Assembly (NCBI GenBank): GCA_030789695.1
Contig: CM061133.1
Span: forward strand, 98,103,128 to 98,167,127
DNA: 64,000 nt
Source of the DNA: Scilla litardierei
Taxonomy: Eukaryota > Streptophyta > Magnoliopsida > Asparagales > Asparagaceae
Reading direction: 5' to 3'
Program-made: the position numbers and the translations under genes
Notes under the pieces: model-generated
Seen by the model: only the letters and a program-made list of their open reading frames with translations
Told to the model about the DNA's origin: nothing
The model's database searches: none
Part shown: positions 13,192-23,776 of the stretch, piece after piece
Layout: each line of letters begins with the position of its first letter
How positions within the stretch are numbered: position 1 is the stretch's first letter

Positions 13192-13782
13192 TTTAAAACA
13201 AGCATGAATTAATTAAGATGTAGATTCATGCATAAAGAATAAAATAAGTAAAATGTGGGGATCGGTCAGATACCCAAAAACGTGCAAAGTCCAAAGTCTG
13301 ATATACAGTTCTTAAAGAAAAGAAAAATACAAGTTTGAAACCCATAATGGGTCCCTATATTTTGCAAATTTCACCTCTGTCTTCATTTGTTGGTACACCG
13401 GTCTTTGGCATTAATACATTTAATCCTCACTTACAAATTCTCTCAAAAGAAAATAAAAGTGCAAGGAAAATAAAAGGTATCAAACTGGCCGATCCCAAAA
13501 ACACATGTTAACTTATAAACATCCATGCAGTTTATAATATGCTACAGGCACAAAAGAAACAACCACTCATTTAACTCAGGCATTTATAATATGGAAAAAG
13601 AGACTATAAAATATAATAATCTCTCGGACCACGGGGAGACGTCATATACCGTTAGGTTAGATGACTGACGACAGAGCGGTCGCAGGATCCTTAAGATAAT
13701 TATATTTTGAAAAATCCTAATAATCCATAAATAATTAATAATGCAAGAGTGATATTTAACATGATTTTAGCAATATGACAAA

Positions 13783-14096
13783 TTGGGCGTCAGGCCCATA
13801 ACAAGAAATTAAAATAAATTAATATTTTGATTGGGGCTACGGGCCCATAAAATAGTAATCGTTTTAATAAGCAATTGTATTAACTTGGCTTCTAGCCCAA
13901 TAAGCCAAATTAAAATGTTATTAATATTTGGGCTTCAGGCCCAGTTTCAAAATTTTAATTAACACATTGAAAAATGCAATTGGATGTACTGGGCTTCAGG
14001 CCCAATTTTGGTAGTCAAAAACTAATTATTAAGCTAAATGGAGCTGCTGGCCCATAGAATATATTTCCATTGTTACAAATGGGCTGCATGCCCAAC
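13783..14096. repeat. Spaced TGGGC-loop-GCCCA hairpin motifs
   Basis: Seven short inverted repeats of the type TGGGCTTCAGGCCCA occur at about 13783, 13831, 13885, 13929, 13989, 14041 and 14079. Each is a 5-6 bp stem with a 4-5 base loop, spaced 40-60 bases apart in AT-rich DNA. Copia-2 has about three similar ones. TGGGCY is also a known plant promoter core, so DNA binding is an alternative role. Confidence 0.75.
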
Positions 14097-14251
14097 AAAC
14101 AGGCTGTCTGATTTATTATAATAGAATATACCCCTTAAAACAATTTTTGGGCTGTGGAATGCTAAAAACCCCCAACCCTAAGTCTGTCCCCGCAACTCCT
14201 TTTGACAGTGATCTTAGCAAGAATCCCCCCGCCGTCGAGGTGATCGGATAG

Positions 14252-14715
14252 GTGGAGCCCCCCCCCGCTGCTGGGGGTGTGTGAAAATCGTCAGGCCCCC
14301 CCTTGGGGGGGCGGGGGCGGGACGGCAAAGCCCCCCCTCCCCCCCCGCTGCGGGGGGGGGGGGGGGGCGGAGGACGTCAGGCCCCCTTTCCGGGGACGGA
14401 TCGCGACGGAGCCCCCCCCCCCCCCCCCGCTGCGGGGGGCGTAGGGATGCAGGCCCCCCTTCGGGGGGCGACGGAGGCACCCCCCGCTGCGGGGGGGCGT
14501 AGGGATGCTGGCCCCCCTTGGGGGGCGGATTGAGATGGAGGGCCCCCCCGGCTGCGGGGGGTGAGCTGCAGGCCTCCCCTTCGGGGGGCGCGCGACGGAG
14601 GGACCCCCCCCGCTGCAGGGGGCGATGGGCAGCAGGCTCTGGGAGTCACAGAACCCCCTCCCGTCCGGGGGGTGGCCGGTCATCGCAAAAGCCCCTTTTC
14701 GGGGGGTGATAGACA
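14252..14715. repeat. Tandem GC hairpin array in Copia-1 leader
   Basis: About thirteen C-run/G-run inverted repeats alternate between two loop types, CCCCCC-GCTGC-GGGGGG and CCCCCC-TTCG-GGGGGG. Spacers of about 12-18 bases recur (GTAGGGATGCAGG, GACGGAGG). A pair repeats about every 65 bases. Each stem is near-perfect and very stable as RNA or DNA. Confidence 0.9.
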
Positions 14716-14870
14716 TCACCTGGGGTATTAAAAATTGGTTTTATTTATTTTTTATTTGATTTTTGATGTTGTACAGTAAAATGGCAGATTTAAACAAGCC
14801 TAAATATAGGCTGTATAAAATCGTTGCTAAAAGTACTTGTTTGTAAATATCTATAGGAGCGATAAATATT

Positions 14871-14880
14871 ACCTCTAGAT
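14871..14880 (-). promoter_or_regulatory. Conserved splice-donor-like motif in Copia-1 leader
   Basis: Minus strand reads ATCTAGAG/GTAATATTT, a good match to a plant 5' splice site. The same motif sits at a similar place in Copia-2 (52800-52809) and Copia-3 (54105-54114). I could not fix a matching acceptor. Confidence 0.45.
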
Positions 14881-15070
14881 TAAAAATTTAGGGACGATCG
14901 CAAAACAAGAAGATCCGTAGAAAGAAAAATCCACGCTCCTAATACGCCAAAAAGAATCGCCGCAGCGGATCGAAGCAACAGTACGCCGCAACTATAGATT
15001 CCTTCGCGCGTTTAGTGGTTTGATTTTTGAGAGGAGACGGGATAAAAAGCTCAAAAAAGATAAGAGCGTA

Positions 15071-15083
15071 GGTGCTGATAATG
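15071..15083 (-). other. Copia-1 primer-binding site, half-tRNA type
   Basis: The plus strand GGTGCTGATAATG touches the LTR and differs slightly from CGTGCTGATAACG in Copia-2 and Copia-3. The upstream GAGCGT (15064-15069) continues the likeness to the 5' half of tRNA-Ile(AAU). Confidence 0.6.
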
Positions 15084-15261
15084 TGTTAAGAGATATTTGG
15101 AGAAGAGTCACCATGGCCAATAGCCATGGTTCTTTATTTATAAACTTCATAGGGTATACCAAGAGACATGAAGGATACCATAGGTCTCCACCACATAAAG
15201 GGTGGTGGAGTAATAGGGGGATAAGTGGTGGGAAGGCCAAAAGCCTCCCCCACTCACAACA
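15084..15261 (-). repeat. Copia-1 5' LTR (178 bp)
   Basis: It begins TGTTAAGAG and ends CTCACAACA on the plus strand. It has the same plan as the Copia-2 LTR, with a CCATGG-centred inverted repeat (about 15110-15130) and a TATTTATA-like stretch. Its partner LTR is outside the window. Confidence 0.85.
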
Positions 15262-15985
15262 CTTGGCAATTTTTAATGGGGTTAAATCTTGTAAAATTCA
15301 AATCAAGATGTCAGAAATGCAAAGAGCAATAAACAGAGGTTTAACTAATTATAAGGTTAATTTTCACAAAACTATCTTTATCTTTCAAGAATTTTTCATA
15401 ATATCAATCGTTAAATTGCAATACCATCGTGAAGTCCTTAAATTACAATATGATACCTATGTTTTTCCTAAATAATCACCATATGTTAAATCTTTGTCAT
15501 CCTTCTAGAATGTGCATTTAGGTGTTTTTTGACACATTTATCCTTTTTTAAGGAGGAAAGGGTCACACATGACTCGAACCGCCGATGTCACACTTAGAGA
15601 GAGACGGCCCATGTGGTGCTGGCGACATATTTATCTTTGAGGGTTGAGAAAGATAAATAGATCATTTCACCTTTACCATTGACCTATCAGAAATTGAAAA
15701 GTAAAATAGACAGTAGTATTCTTTAATGGGTAAATTGCAGAAAAATACACTCACGTTTGGGCCATTTTTACGTAAATATCCTGAGGTTTATTTTCATCAA
15801 AATATATACCTAAACGTTTTCCGACGCTTTTAAGTTGATACCTTTTTTAATTTTCCGTCCAAAAGACAGAAATTTGGACAAATTTACACCTGAATGTGCC
15901 TTTTATAAGTTAATACTCTCACATTTGGGCCTTTTTATAAGTTAATACCCTGAATTGGGTGTGTGTCCATTGTGGTGTGTGGGTG
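15262..15985. repeat. R1 repeat, left part
   Basis: It aligns almost base for base with 57493-58200 (R2). It includes the candidate terminal inverted repeat (15731-15801) and a tRNA-promoter-like block (about 15560-15660). No gene: small frames are shared non-coding sequence. At 15985 the chromovirus interrupts it; it continues at 28779. Confidence 0.88.
15731..15801. repeat. Candidate inverted repeat, left end of R1 foldback unit
   Basis: TAAATTGCAGAAAAATA followed by ATTTTTACGTAAATATCC and GAGGTTTATTTT matches, inverted, 30481-30553 at roughly 75-80% by eye. Together they bracket the palindromic TG/CA core once the chromovirus is removed. R1/R2 homology extends left of this point, so it may not be the true terminus. 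Confidence 0.6.
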
Positions 15986-18900
15986 TGTCACGCCCCGCTT
16001 CCCAAACGATGGAGGCGAAGCGTGACTAAGGCCCGCTTAGGCCGGAGCTGTGAAGCCCGGACCCAATAAGCGTCTGTGTGATACTCCAAGATGAAGGAAC
16101 AGGTCCCTGCATGTTACTACAGAACAATAAAAGTACTGAAAAAGAAAAAATTCATTTTATTCCAAATTTATCAAATCCAGAGTACTGAGAGTCCAACAAA
16201 GCCTGACACGGCAACAACAACTGAAAGTAAACTACCGGTGCAAGCACCCAACCTAGACAGAAAGTAGACGGTGCTACGCACCCAACTAATCAGCATTAAG
16301 GAAATCTGGAACAGCAACGTGAAGACCTCTAACTCTGGTCCTCCTCAGTCACGTACTCGGGATCGACGTCCTCTGGCTCTACGTACTCTGGCAGGTCCGC
16401 CTCGTCAACGTACTCTGGCTCGACACCTGACGTACAGCACCAAAAGAAAGGAATTGTACGTTAGGTAAAGTCTACAAAAGAGGTCAGACTCTACTGCAAG
16501 TGTACCGAACTATTAAACATCAGTTTACTGGTTGATTAGCATGCTGGGGTTATAACAGTGTAACAAAAAGGAAGTAACATAGCAGGAAAGTAAAGCGTAG
16601 CAAGCAGTAGTCGTAGCGTATGCTATCGACTACGGGACTAACCTAAGAGTGACAGGACAAGACAGGACAAGTCAAGACGGGACAAGACACGTGTGACACG
16701 AAGGGTTCACGCCTTATGGTTCGAGGGGGATCAGACCCTCTCCCCGTGCGCACGCTCAACCCTACCCTAACCCAGTAACTCAGGACAAGAAGATACAGGG
16801 ATCACCTCCGCTAGGGAAGCATGCGAAACGCCCGTAGGCTTTTTGTATAACAGGGATCACTCTCGCGTGGAGAGCATCCGAAACGCCCGGAGGCTTTTTA
16901 TGTAACAGGGATCACTCTCGCGTGGAGAGCATCCGAAATGCTCGGAGGCTTTTTGTGTAATAGGGATCACTTTCGCGTGGAGAGCATCCGAAACGCCCGG
17001 AGGCTTTTTGTGTAACCGGACATGACACGCAAGGAATTGTTATTCTAGGGGGTCCACACGCACGCACACACAAGATAACCCTACGGTGTCAAAAGTTGTT
17101 GTTGTCGAGCTTAGACTTGTCGTCAAGTCTAAGCCGTCGAGGGTGACCAGGACGCTATCATTTCACGTCCGGTTTCCTTTGTTCACAGTTTAATAGTTCT
17201 AGCAGTCTAAGGCCTAGGCACGGCCGAAAGAGCAAGTGAGTACACTTGCCTGCGGTGGCGAGCGTGTCGTCCGTCCGAAGCGTCTCGTCCAGGCATCGCG
17301 TCCGCGGTGGTCTGTCTGAAATAGGGCACGGCGACGATGTCAAGTCGTGTTTTTCAGTAAGTACTATTTAGGGTTTGTTTCTAGATTGTCGGGACTACCC
17401 TATTCGTCAAAGTCACAATTTTTGGTGTTTCGTTCAACCTAGATCGACTACTATCGTATGTGCACAGAAAATTTGTCCGATCGTCGATCTTTCTACGGTG
17501 AGCAACGTTTTACAGAACTGAAAGTAAATTTAGTTATAGCTGTCAAGTTTTAGTTTAGGGTTTGATTTTGCTACGGTGTGGGTTTGCTACGAGTTCGGGG
17601 AACCAACCTCTCTGGTGTTTGATGTAGGATGGATGTAGCGTCTGAACGGCGACCGATCCGAACGGCACGGCTACGGAACGTCTTCTTGAGGCATCTCGAC
17701 TACGGGTAGCGTAGCCAGACATGTCCTGGCAGCGAACCGAAGGTGAGGGCAGCGACGGGAAAAGCAGACAGCGAAGACGAGCCCGGTAGTGGTCTCTAGG
17801 AGTCGTTGGCGGCGTCGAGAGTCCGCGAAACAACGAGCAAGTGGAAGTAACGGCCAAAACAGCGAGCAACGGGAAAACAGCGGCCACGGAGGCGAAAACA
17901 GCGAGCACGGAGGTGAAAACAGCGAGAGGGGAGGTGCGGCCACTGTTTGAATCGTCGGGGATGACGCAACGGCTGCGCAGCAAGGAAGTGAAGCCCCGGG
18001 GAGTCGTGGCGGCCTGTCGGTGCTTCCCGGCGATCTGCGAGGCTTCTCCGGCGACTACGGCGAGGCGACGATCGGGAAACGGCGGCAACAATCGCTGCCG
18101 CTGTCGTTCTACGGAGGGGCCTGCCCATGGCTGCTCTCAGGCGTCGGGACGACGGCGTGGGTGCTGCGGGTAGGCGGCCGGAGATCGCAGTGGCGCAGGA
18201 AAAGCAGCGGCAGCGGCGGTTGCCGCTACCGTCGTCGCTGCTACAGAACACAGCCGGCGACAAGGGGGCTTTCAGTCGATCGCGGCGGAGTCAAGGCGGC
18301 TTCGTGAGGAGGTGGCCGCTGTCGGAGAAGGCCGGCGGTCGGGGCAGCCGTCGGCGTGGGGTTGAGGCGAGGGGGGTTAGGGTTTAGCGAGAGAGGGAGG
18401 AGAGTTAATATCGGGGGGGGGGGGGGTTTTCTTGCGGCTGGGAAAAATATTTAGCCTGGGTCACATGAAAGAAAGTTAGGGTTAGGGTTAGTTTATAAAA
18501 GATTTAATTTGATATATAGCAATAGGATTTATTAATATTTGGGGGGAGAGAGAGAGATAGGGAAGTGCAAGTAAGGGGAAAAGGAGAGTGCAAACAGACA
18601 GAATCAAATCCCCTTGATACTAATGATATAACTTAGGGATATTATTAGATCTGATAGTAAATTCGAAATTTGGATTTGATCAGGGCAAATCAACGGTCCA
18701 AGTTTAACCGGGATATATCTCTCGCTACGGGCATCCGAAAAATAAACCGAAAATACCGGGGCGATCGTGGAGACGAGACGCACAGGACCACGGAGTCTGA
18801 TCGTACGTAACGCCTACCAAGAATTTACGTAAAATCAGAAACTGTGTTTTGAGATAAAAGACTAAAATGCCCCTACCATTCCAAGTCGTTTTGCGAGAAA

Positions 18901-19072
18901 ACGAGCCGTGAAATGACGTTCCCAAAAATTACTATAAAATTCTACACTCCCATACAATCACAACGGCATATCACATCGCATATGTCGGAATCCAGAAATA
19001 GCCAAATAAAATACGTGCACGATAAAGCACGTGCACGCAAAAGATTCATAAGGTCGGAAAGCGACCGTTACA
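15986..19072 (-). repeat. Chromovirus 3' LTR (3087 bp)
   Basis: TG/CA ends. It carries four 55-bp minisatellite units, a GC-rich 1-kb stretch (about 17600-18400) whose long frames are compositional, a 14-G run near 18413-18426 (six in the other LTR) and three TTAGGG-like units near 18480. No gene supported. Confidence 0.9.
16796..17015. repeat. 55-bp minisatellite, four units (3' LTR)
   Basis: Units start CAGGGATCAC and end TTTTTGTGTAA. The first (16796-16850) is diverged; the other three are nearly identical. The matching LTR has five. Confidence 0.95.
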
Positions 19073-19117
19073 TTCTACCCCACTAAAATAAAGATTCCGA
19101 CCTCGGAATCAACAACA

Positions 19118-22100
19118 CTAATCAGCAAACAAGAATGGAAAACTCTCCCTCATCTCCTCCTCGCGCTCCCAAGTGGACTCTCCAGGTGATCCGTGACGCC
19201 ACATCACTCTCACCAGGTCGACTACCTTATTCCTCAATTGCTTCTGTCGACGGTCTAAAATCTGCACAGGCTGCTGGTCATATGTCATGTACGGGCGGAC
19301 CGTAATTTCAGAGAAATCAACCGTGTGCGACGGATCACAGACGTACCGACGTAACTGAGATACGTGGAATACGTCGTGAACTCCCTCCAAAGATGGTGGC
19401 AGAGCAAGGCGGTAGGCCACTGCTCCCACATGCTCCAGCACGTCGAATGGTCCAATATACCTCGGACTCAGCTTTCCCTTCTTCCCGAAACGAGTAACTC
19501 CGCGGTTCGGTGAAATCTTTAGGAAGACGTGGTCCTAGGCTGGAACTCCAAAGGTCTCCTCTTGGCATCTGCCCAATGCTTGAAGCGATCCTGCGCAACT
19601 CTGAGCTTCTCCCTGATGTCTTTCACAACATCCACAGCTTCCACTATCATCTCTGGACCCAACAGCTCCCGATCTCCGATGTCATCCCAGCTCAGTGGCA
19701 ATCGACATTTCCTCCCATATAAGGCAGCAAACGGTGCCATGCCAATGCTCGCCTGGTAGCTGTTGTTATATGAAAACTCCACCAAGTGAAGATGGTCCTC
19801 CCAATATCCCTTCAAATCGAGCGTACAAGCTCGCAGCATATCCTTCAGTATCTGAATAGTTCTCTCGGACTGGCCATCGGTCTGCGGGTGGTACGCCGTG
19901 CTGAAACTCAGACTCGTACCCAAATTCTCCTGTAGACTTCTCTAGAACTGAGATGTGAACCTCGAGTCTCTGTCAGACACGATGCTCACGGGGACTCCGT
20001 GTAAGCGTACGATCTCCTGCACATACACGGTCTACGTCACAACTATTTCCAAGAGGAAAATTTAAAAGAGGAGTAAAACGAAATTTTACCTCTAGATATT
20101 TCCTCGCCAAGACTTCCGTAGACTGACCCACTCGGAAGGGGATGAAATGCGCAGACTTAGTTAACCGATCAACGATCACCCAGACTGCGTTGTTCTGTTT
20201 CGGGGTCCGAGGCAAACCAGTCACGAAATCCATCGTAATATGTTGCCACTGCCACTCCGGAATAGGAAGCGGTTGTAGCAAACCAGCTGCATGATGGTGC
20301 TCAGCCTTCACCTGTTGGCATATCAAACACTTGGCAATGCTCCGTGCCACACTCCTCTTTATGCCAATCCACCAGTAATTCAGACGGAGGTCCTTATACA
20401 TCTTGGTGCCACCAGGATGTATAGAATAAGGCGAGATATGAGCCTCGCTCAACAGCTCCTCACGAACATCACCTGCAGGTACGCAGAGTCTGTTGTCGTA
20501 CCGCAGCGAACCATCCTCATGAATCACGAACTCCGTCCGTAGTCCAGCTTCAACCTGCCTCCTGATCCTCTGTAGCTTTGGATCTCCTGCCTGGGCTGCC
20601 TTGATCCGATCCACGATCGTGGACTGAATCTGCAAATTCATGAACAAATGAACCACACCAGGTAGGATGACCTCTAAATCCATCTTCCTCAGCTCCTGTT
20701 GTATCCTCCAATCGGCAGTATGCGTCATCGCAGTAGGAAATCTACTCAACGCATCAGGTACCACGTTCACCTTCCCCGGGTGATACTGCAAGTCTATCTC
20801 ATAGTCGGCCATGAGCTCCAACCATCATCTCTGACGCATGTTGAGCTCCTTCTGCGTAAAGATGTACTTCAAGCTCTTGTGATCGGTGAAAATCTTCACG
20901 CTCTCACTTAGCAAGAAGTGCCTCCAGATCTTCAGTGCAAATATCACCGCTGCCAACTCCAGATCGTGCGTCGGGTAATTCTTCTCATGAGTCCTCAAAT
21001 GACGAGAAGCGTACGCGACCACGTGGCCATGCTGATGCAAGACGCATCCTAGGCCCTTTCTTGATGCATCACAATATACCTCGAAGCCTACGCCCCGATC
21101 CGGTACTGCCAAAACCGGTGCCGTGGTAAATCTCGCCTTCAAGATACTGAAGGCATCCTCACAAGCATCTGTCCAAAGGAACTCCACGTCCTTCCTTGTC
21201 ATCTTCGTCATCGGCTCTGAAATCTTCGAGAAATCCTTGATGAACCGCCGATAATAGCCTGCTAAGCCAAGAAAGCTCCTGATATCAGACGCTGACTGCG
21301 GGGTCGGCCAATCTCTGACTGCTCTGACCTTCTCCGGATCGACAAATATGCCATCACCGGACACCACGTGTCCCACGAACACGACTCTGTCCAGCTAGAA
21401 CTCGCACGTACTATACTTGGCATATAGTTTATGTTGCCTCAGCGTCTCCAGCACTGTCCTTAGATGACAGCTGTGCTCCTCCTCAGACTTCGAGTAAATA
21501 AGGATGTCGTCTATAAAGATAACGACAAACTTATCCAAGAAGTCGTAGAAAATTAAGTTCATCAAATTCATGAACACAGCTGGAGCATTGGTCACGCTGA
21601 AAGGCATAACCACAAACTCATAATGTCCGTACTTCGTCCGGAAAGCTGTCTTCGGAATATCGTCCTTCTTCACCTTCAGCTGGTGATATCCGCTCATCAA
21701 GTCCAACTTCGAGAAAACTCTCGAACCTCCCAGCTGATCAAAAATATCGTCGATGCGCGACAGCGGATACTTATTCTTTACTGTGACAGCATTCAGCCCT
21801 CGATAGTCCACGCACATCCTGCGGGACCCATCCTTCTTCTTCACAAGCAAGACTGGTGCACCCCACGGTGACACACTAGGGTGGATGAAACCCTTCCGCA
21901 GCAACTCATCTAATTGCTTCCGCAGCTCCTCAAGCTCAGCAGGAGCCATCCGATACGGCGCCTTCGATATCAGCTGCGCTTCCGGCATACGACCAATACC
22001 AAATTCTAGAGCTCGGTCGGGTGGCAGACCCGAGATATCCTCCGGGAAGACGTCGTCGAAGTCTCTGACGACTGCTGGTCGGTCGATCTCCATCTGCATA

Positions 22101-22515
22101 GCTGCGACGTTCGACACCTCCGGCTTGGCCCGAAATCTGATGGGCCCAAGCGACTCGTCTCTGCTACGGAACTCGAACTCCGGATGGCCTGGAATCCTGA
22201 ATACCACCCTCTTGCTGTGGCATTCGATCGACGCGTGTAAGTCTCCCAGCCAATCGATGCCAAGAACGACATCGAAATGCGGCAGGTCGTGGACGATGAA
22301 ATCTGCAAATAATTCGTGTCCACTGACCACCAAGGGGATCGATCGACAACCCAAATTCACAGTCACCACTCCGTTCCCTGTGGTGATGTCCCAACACTTA
22401 GGAAGTGTATGGGTGGGAATGGAGTGCCTTGTTACAAACCTCCAGGATAAGATGCACATGGATGCACCGGAGTCGAACAAGGCCAAGGCCGGGTGAGAGA
22501 ACACTAAGATGGTGC
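19118..22515 (-). pseudogene. Chromovirus pol: protease to chromodomain, with second intron
   Basis: After the first intron the frame enters protease (DSGAS near 22470), then reverse transcriptase (FIDD near 21510), RNase H (from about 21080), integrase zinc module and core (20400-19870), and a C terminus with HVSQLR followed by a chromodomain-like block (19290-19130) ending ESFPFLF. Defects: TAG at 21395-21397 where Trp is usual, TGA at 20822-20824 where Arg is usual, TAG at 19942-19944 where Trp is usual, and a one-base frameshift near 19530. All three stops fit C-to-T or G-to-A decay. A 73-bp intron-like insert lies at 20017-20089. Not functional as it stands. Confidence 0.9.
20017..20089 (-). 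other. Putative intron in chromovirus integrase core (73 bp)
   Basis: Minus strand: exon ends CTAGAG, then GTAAAATTTCG, a T-rich body, and TATGTGCAG before GAGATCGTACG. Its removal rejoins the usual integrase wording; left in, it shifts the frame and stops after about 40 codons. 73 bp is near the lower size limit for plant introns. Confidence 0.75.
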
Positions 22516-22629
22516 CTAGGATACGAAAGAACTACGGTCAAACCAAGCTACTCTAACAAACAAGGCAACCAAACATAGCTAACATTAAGATCTACACTAT
22601 GAAATGAAAGGCTAGATTCGAAGTAATAC
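22516..22629 (-). other. Putative intron between chromovirus gag and protease (114 bp)
   Basis: Minus strand: GCAG/GTATTACTT at the 5' side, a T-rich body, and TTCTTTCGTATCCTAG/GCACC at the 3' side. It holds four in-frame stops and its length is a multiple of three. Its removal leaves one frame running into protease. Confidence 0.75.
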
Positions 22630-22693
22630 CTGCAATGACTCCATCCAGCTCCTCAGTCTCAACAGCGGTCATGGTGTAAGCCGGCCTGTGGGG

Positions 22694-23776
22694 TTACACT
22701 ACCCGCTGAAACATCTGCCTTTGTGGCGCCAAGGGTGATCCACGTACAACAGCTCCTCTCTGAACCGGGGCAGGCGCTCTACTCTGTAGTGGGGTCGGTG
22801 CTCTGACTATGGCATGACGCGCTCTCGGACAATCCTTAGCAGCGTGCGAGGCATCTCCACAAACCAAGCACAATCCCAGCTTCTTCCTGCAATCATTCTG
22901 AACGTGCCCTAGCTTCCCGCAGTAATGACATGGTCCCTTGCTCTGACTCTGCATAGGTGCGCCAGGCCTCTTGAAGGGCACTGTCTGAACTGGCCTCATC
23001 GTCGGCCTAGCAGGTGGCCGGTACTGCTCCATGGGACGCTTCCCTCTATCAGCTGGAGGGTCAGGTAGATGCGATATGGTCTCATGGTTCCTCGCGGCAT
23101 TCAGCACTGCTCCCATGGTCGTGAAATCTGCCGAAGACATAGAAGCCTGAATCTTCGGACACAGTCCCTGACAAAAACGATCAGCTCGTTTCTCCTCCTT
23201 CCTCACCATATGTGGGGCAAACCGACTCAGCATCTCGAACTCCGCTTCGTACTCGTCGACGGTCATATCCCCCTGCTTCAGATCTACAAATCTGCTCAAC
23301 AGCTCCCTCCTAGCAGTCTTGGTGAAGTACTTCTCCTTGAACATCGAGCGGAAGGTCCTCAACTCCACTGGCTTCTGCAGGCGCCTCTCCTCAATGCGCC
23401 ACCAGTTCCTAGTATTCTCAGTCAGCTGCATCTTCGCTATCTCAACTTGGGTATCATCAGGAATCTTCACAGCAATCAGCTTCTCCTCAGTACTCAGAAT
23501 CCACTCATCAGCAACCAACGGTCCTTCCTTCCCAGAAAATGTCTTCGGCTGAAGCTCATTGAACTGCTTCACTCCCGGAGCAGCTCGAGGGGCAGGCGGA
23601 GGCGGTGGCGGTGCAACTGGAGGAGCATGGGCAGCACGGTGGGACTGCTGAACCAACTGGTGATGCACGTCCAGCATCTCTTTCATCACGCCCAGAAACT
23701 GGCGAAACTCTCCGCCCTGGTCTTCCGGAACTCCATCGCCTGAGTTTCCGGATTGGGTGACGCGTCGTCCTGCCAT
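22694..23776 (-). CDS. Chromovirus Gag
   Basis: The 360-codon frame starts MAGRRVTQSG. A short coiled N-terminal region and a proline-rich stretch (about residues 48-65) come first. A retrotransposon Gag domain follows (about 70-235, with TFSGKEGPLVADEW and FKEKYF), then two CCHC knuckles, CHYCGKLGHVQNDC and CLVCGDASHAAKDC (about 285-320). It would form the particle and bind element RNA. The frame ends at TAA (22694-22696), but 21 more codons of typical linker follow in frame up to the 114-bp intron. The stop may be a CAA-to-TAA mutation, or a natural Gag stop limiting pol output; I cannot tell which. Confidence 0.88.
   Translation of the reverse strand: MAGRRVTQSGNSGDGVPEDQGGEFRQFLGVMKEMLDVHHQLVQQSHRAAHAPPVAPPPPPPAPRAAPGVKQFNELQPKTFSGKEGPLVADEWILSTEEKLIAVKIPDDTQVEIAKMQLTENTRNWWRIEERRLQKPVELRTFRSMFKEKYFTKTARRELLSRFVDLKQGDMTVDEYEAEFEMLSRFAPHMVRKEEKRADRFCQGLCPKIQASMSSADFTTMGAVLNAARNHETISHLPDPPADRGKRPMEQYRPPARPTMRPVQTVPFKRPGAPMQSQSKGPCHYCGKLGHVQNDCRKKLGLCLVCGDASHAAKDCPRARHAIVRAPTPLQSRAPAPVQRGAVVRGSPLAPQRQMFQRVV

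Larger units (their letters stand above)
13192..15070 (-). other. Copia-1 5' leader (1.9 kb)
   Basis: This long region between PBS and gag has no real gene. From the PBS it holds a splice-donor-like motif (14871-14880), a GC hairpin array (about 14250-14715), spaced TGGGC/GCCCA palindromes (13783-14096), then AT-rich sequence up to gag. A poly-pyrimidine tract on the sense strand lies near 13320. Frames in the GC array are by-products of its composition. Confidence 0.8.
9490..15261 (-). mobile_element. Copia-1: broken Ty1/Copia element, 3' part outside the window
   Basis: Minus strand: 5' LTR 15084-15261, PBS 15071-15083, a 1.9-kb leader, gag (12172-13191), then protease, integrase and the start of reverse transcriptase down to 9490. 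There the Athila element interrupts it, just after the YVDD block. Frames closely match Copia-2 (46432-53213) but have more stops and frameshifts. The right flank CTTGG (15262-15266) fits the uninterrupted paralogous site near 57493. The rest of pol, the 3' LTR and the second TSD should lie left of the window. Confidence 0.9.

Noticed and set aside
14116..14719. Pro/Gly/Arg-rich frames in the GC array
   Set aside because: Produced by C and G runs; sequence of arrays changes freely between Copia-1 and Copia-2.
17555..18387. Frames up to 178 codons in the chromovirus LTR
   Set aside because: GC-rich LTR sequence; the partner LTR does not keep the same frames intact.
18470..18495. Telomere-like TTAGGG repeats
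   Set aside because: Only three units, inside an LTR, and present in both LTR copies.
20081..20097. 17-base match between the integrase intron donor and the Copia-2 leader
   Set aside because: Explained by both having AG/GTAAAATTT donor-like sequence next to CTAG; no longer homology.
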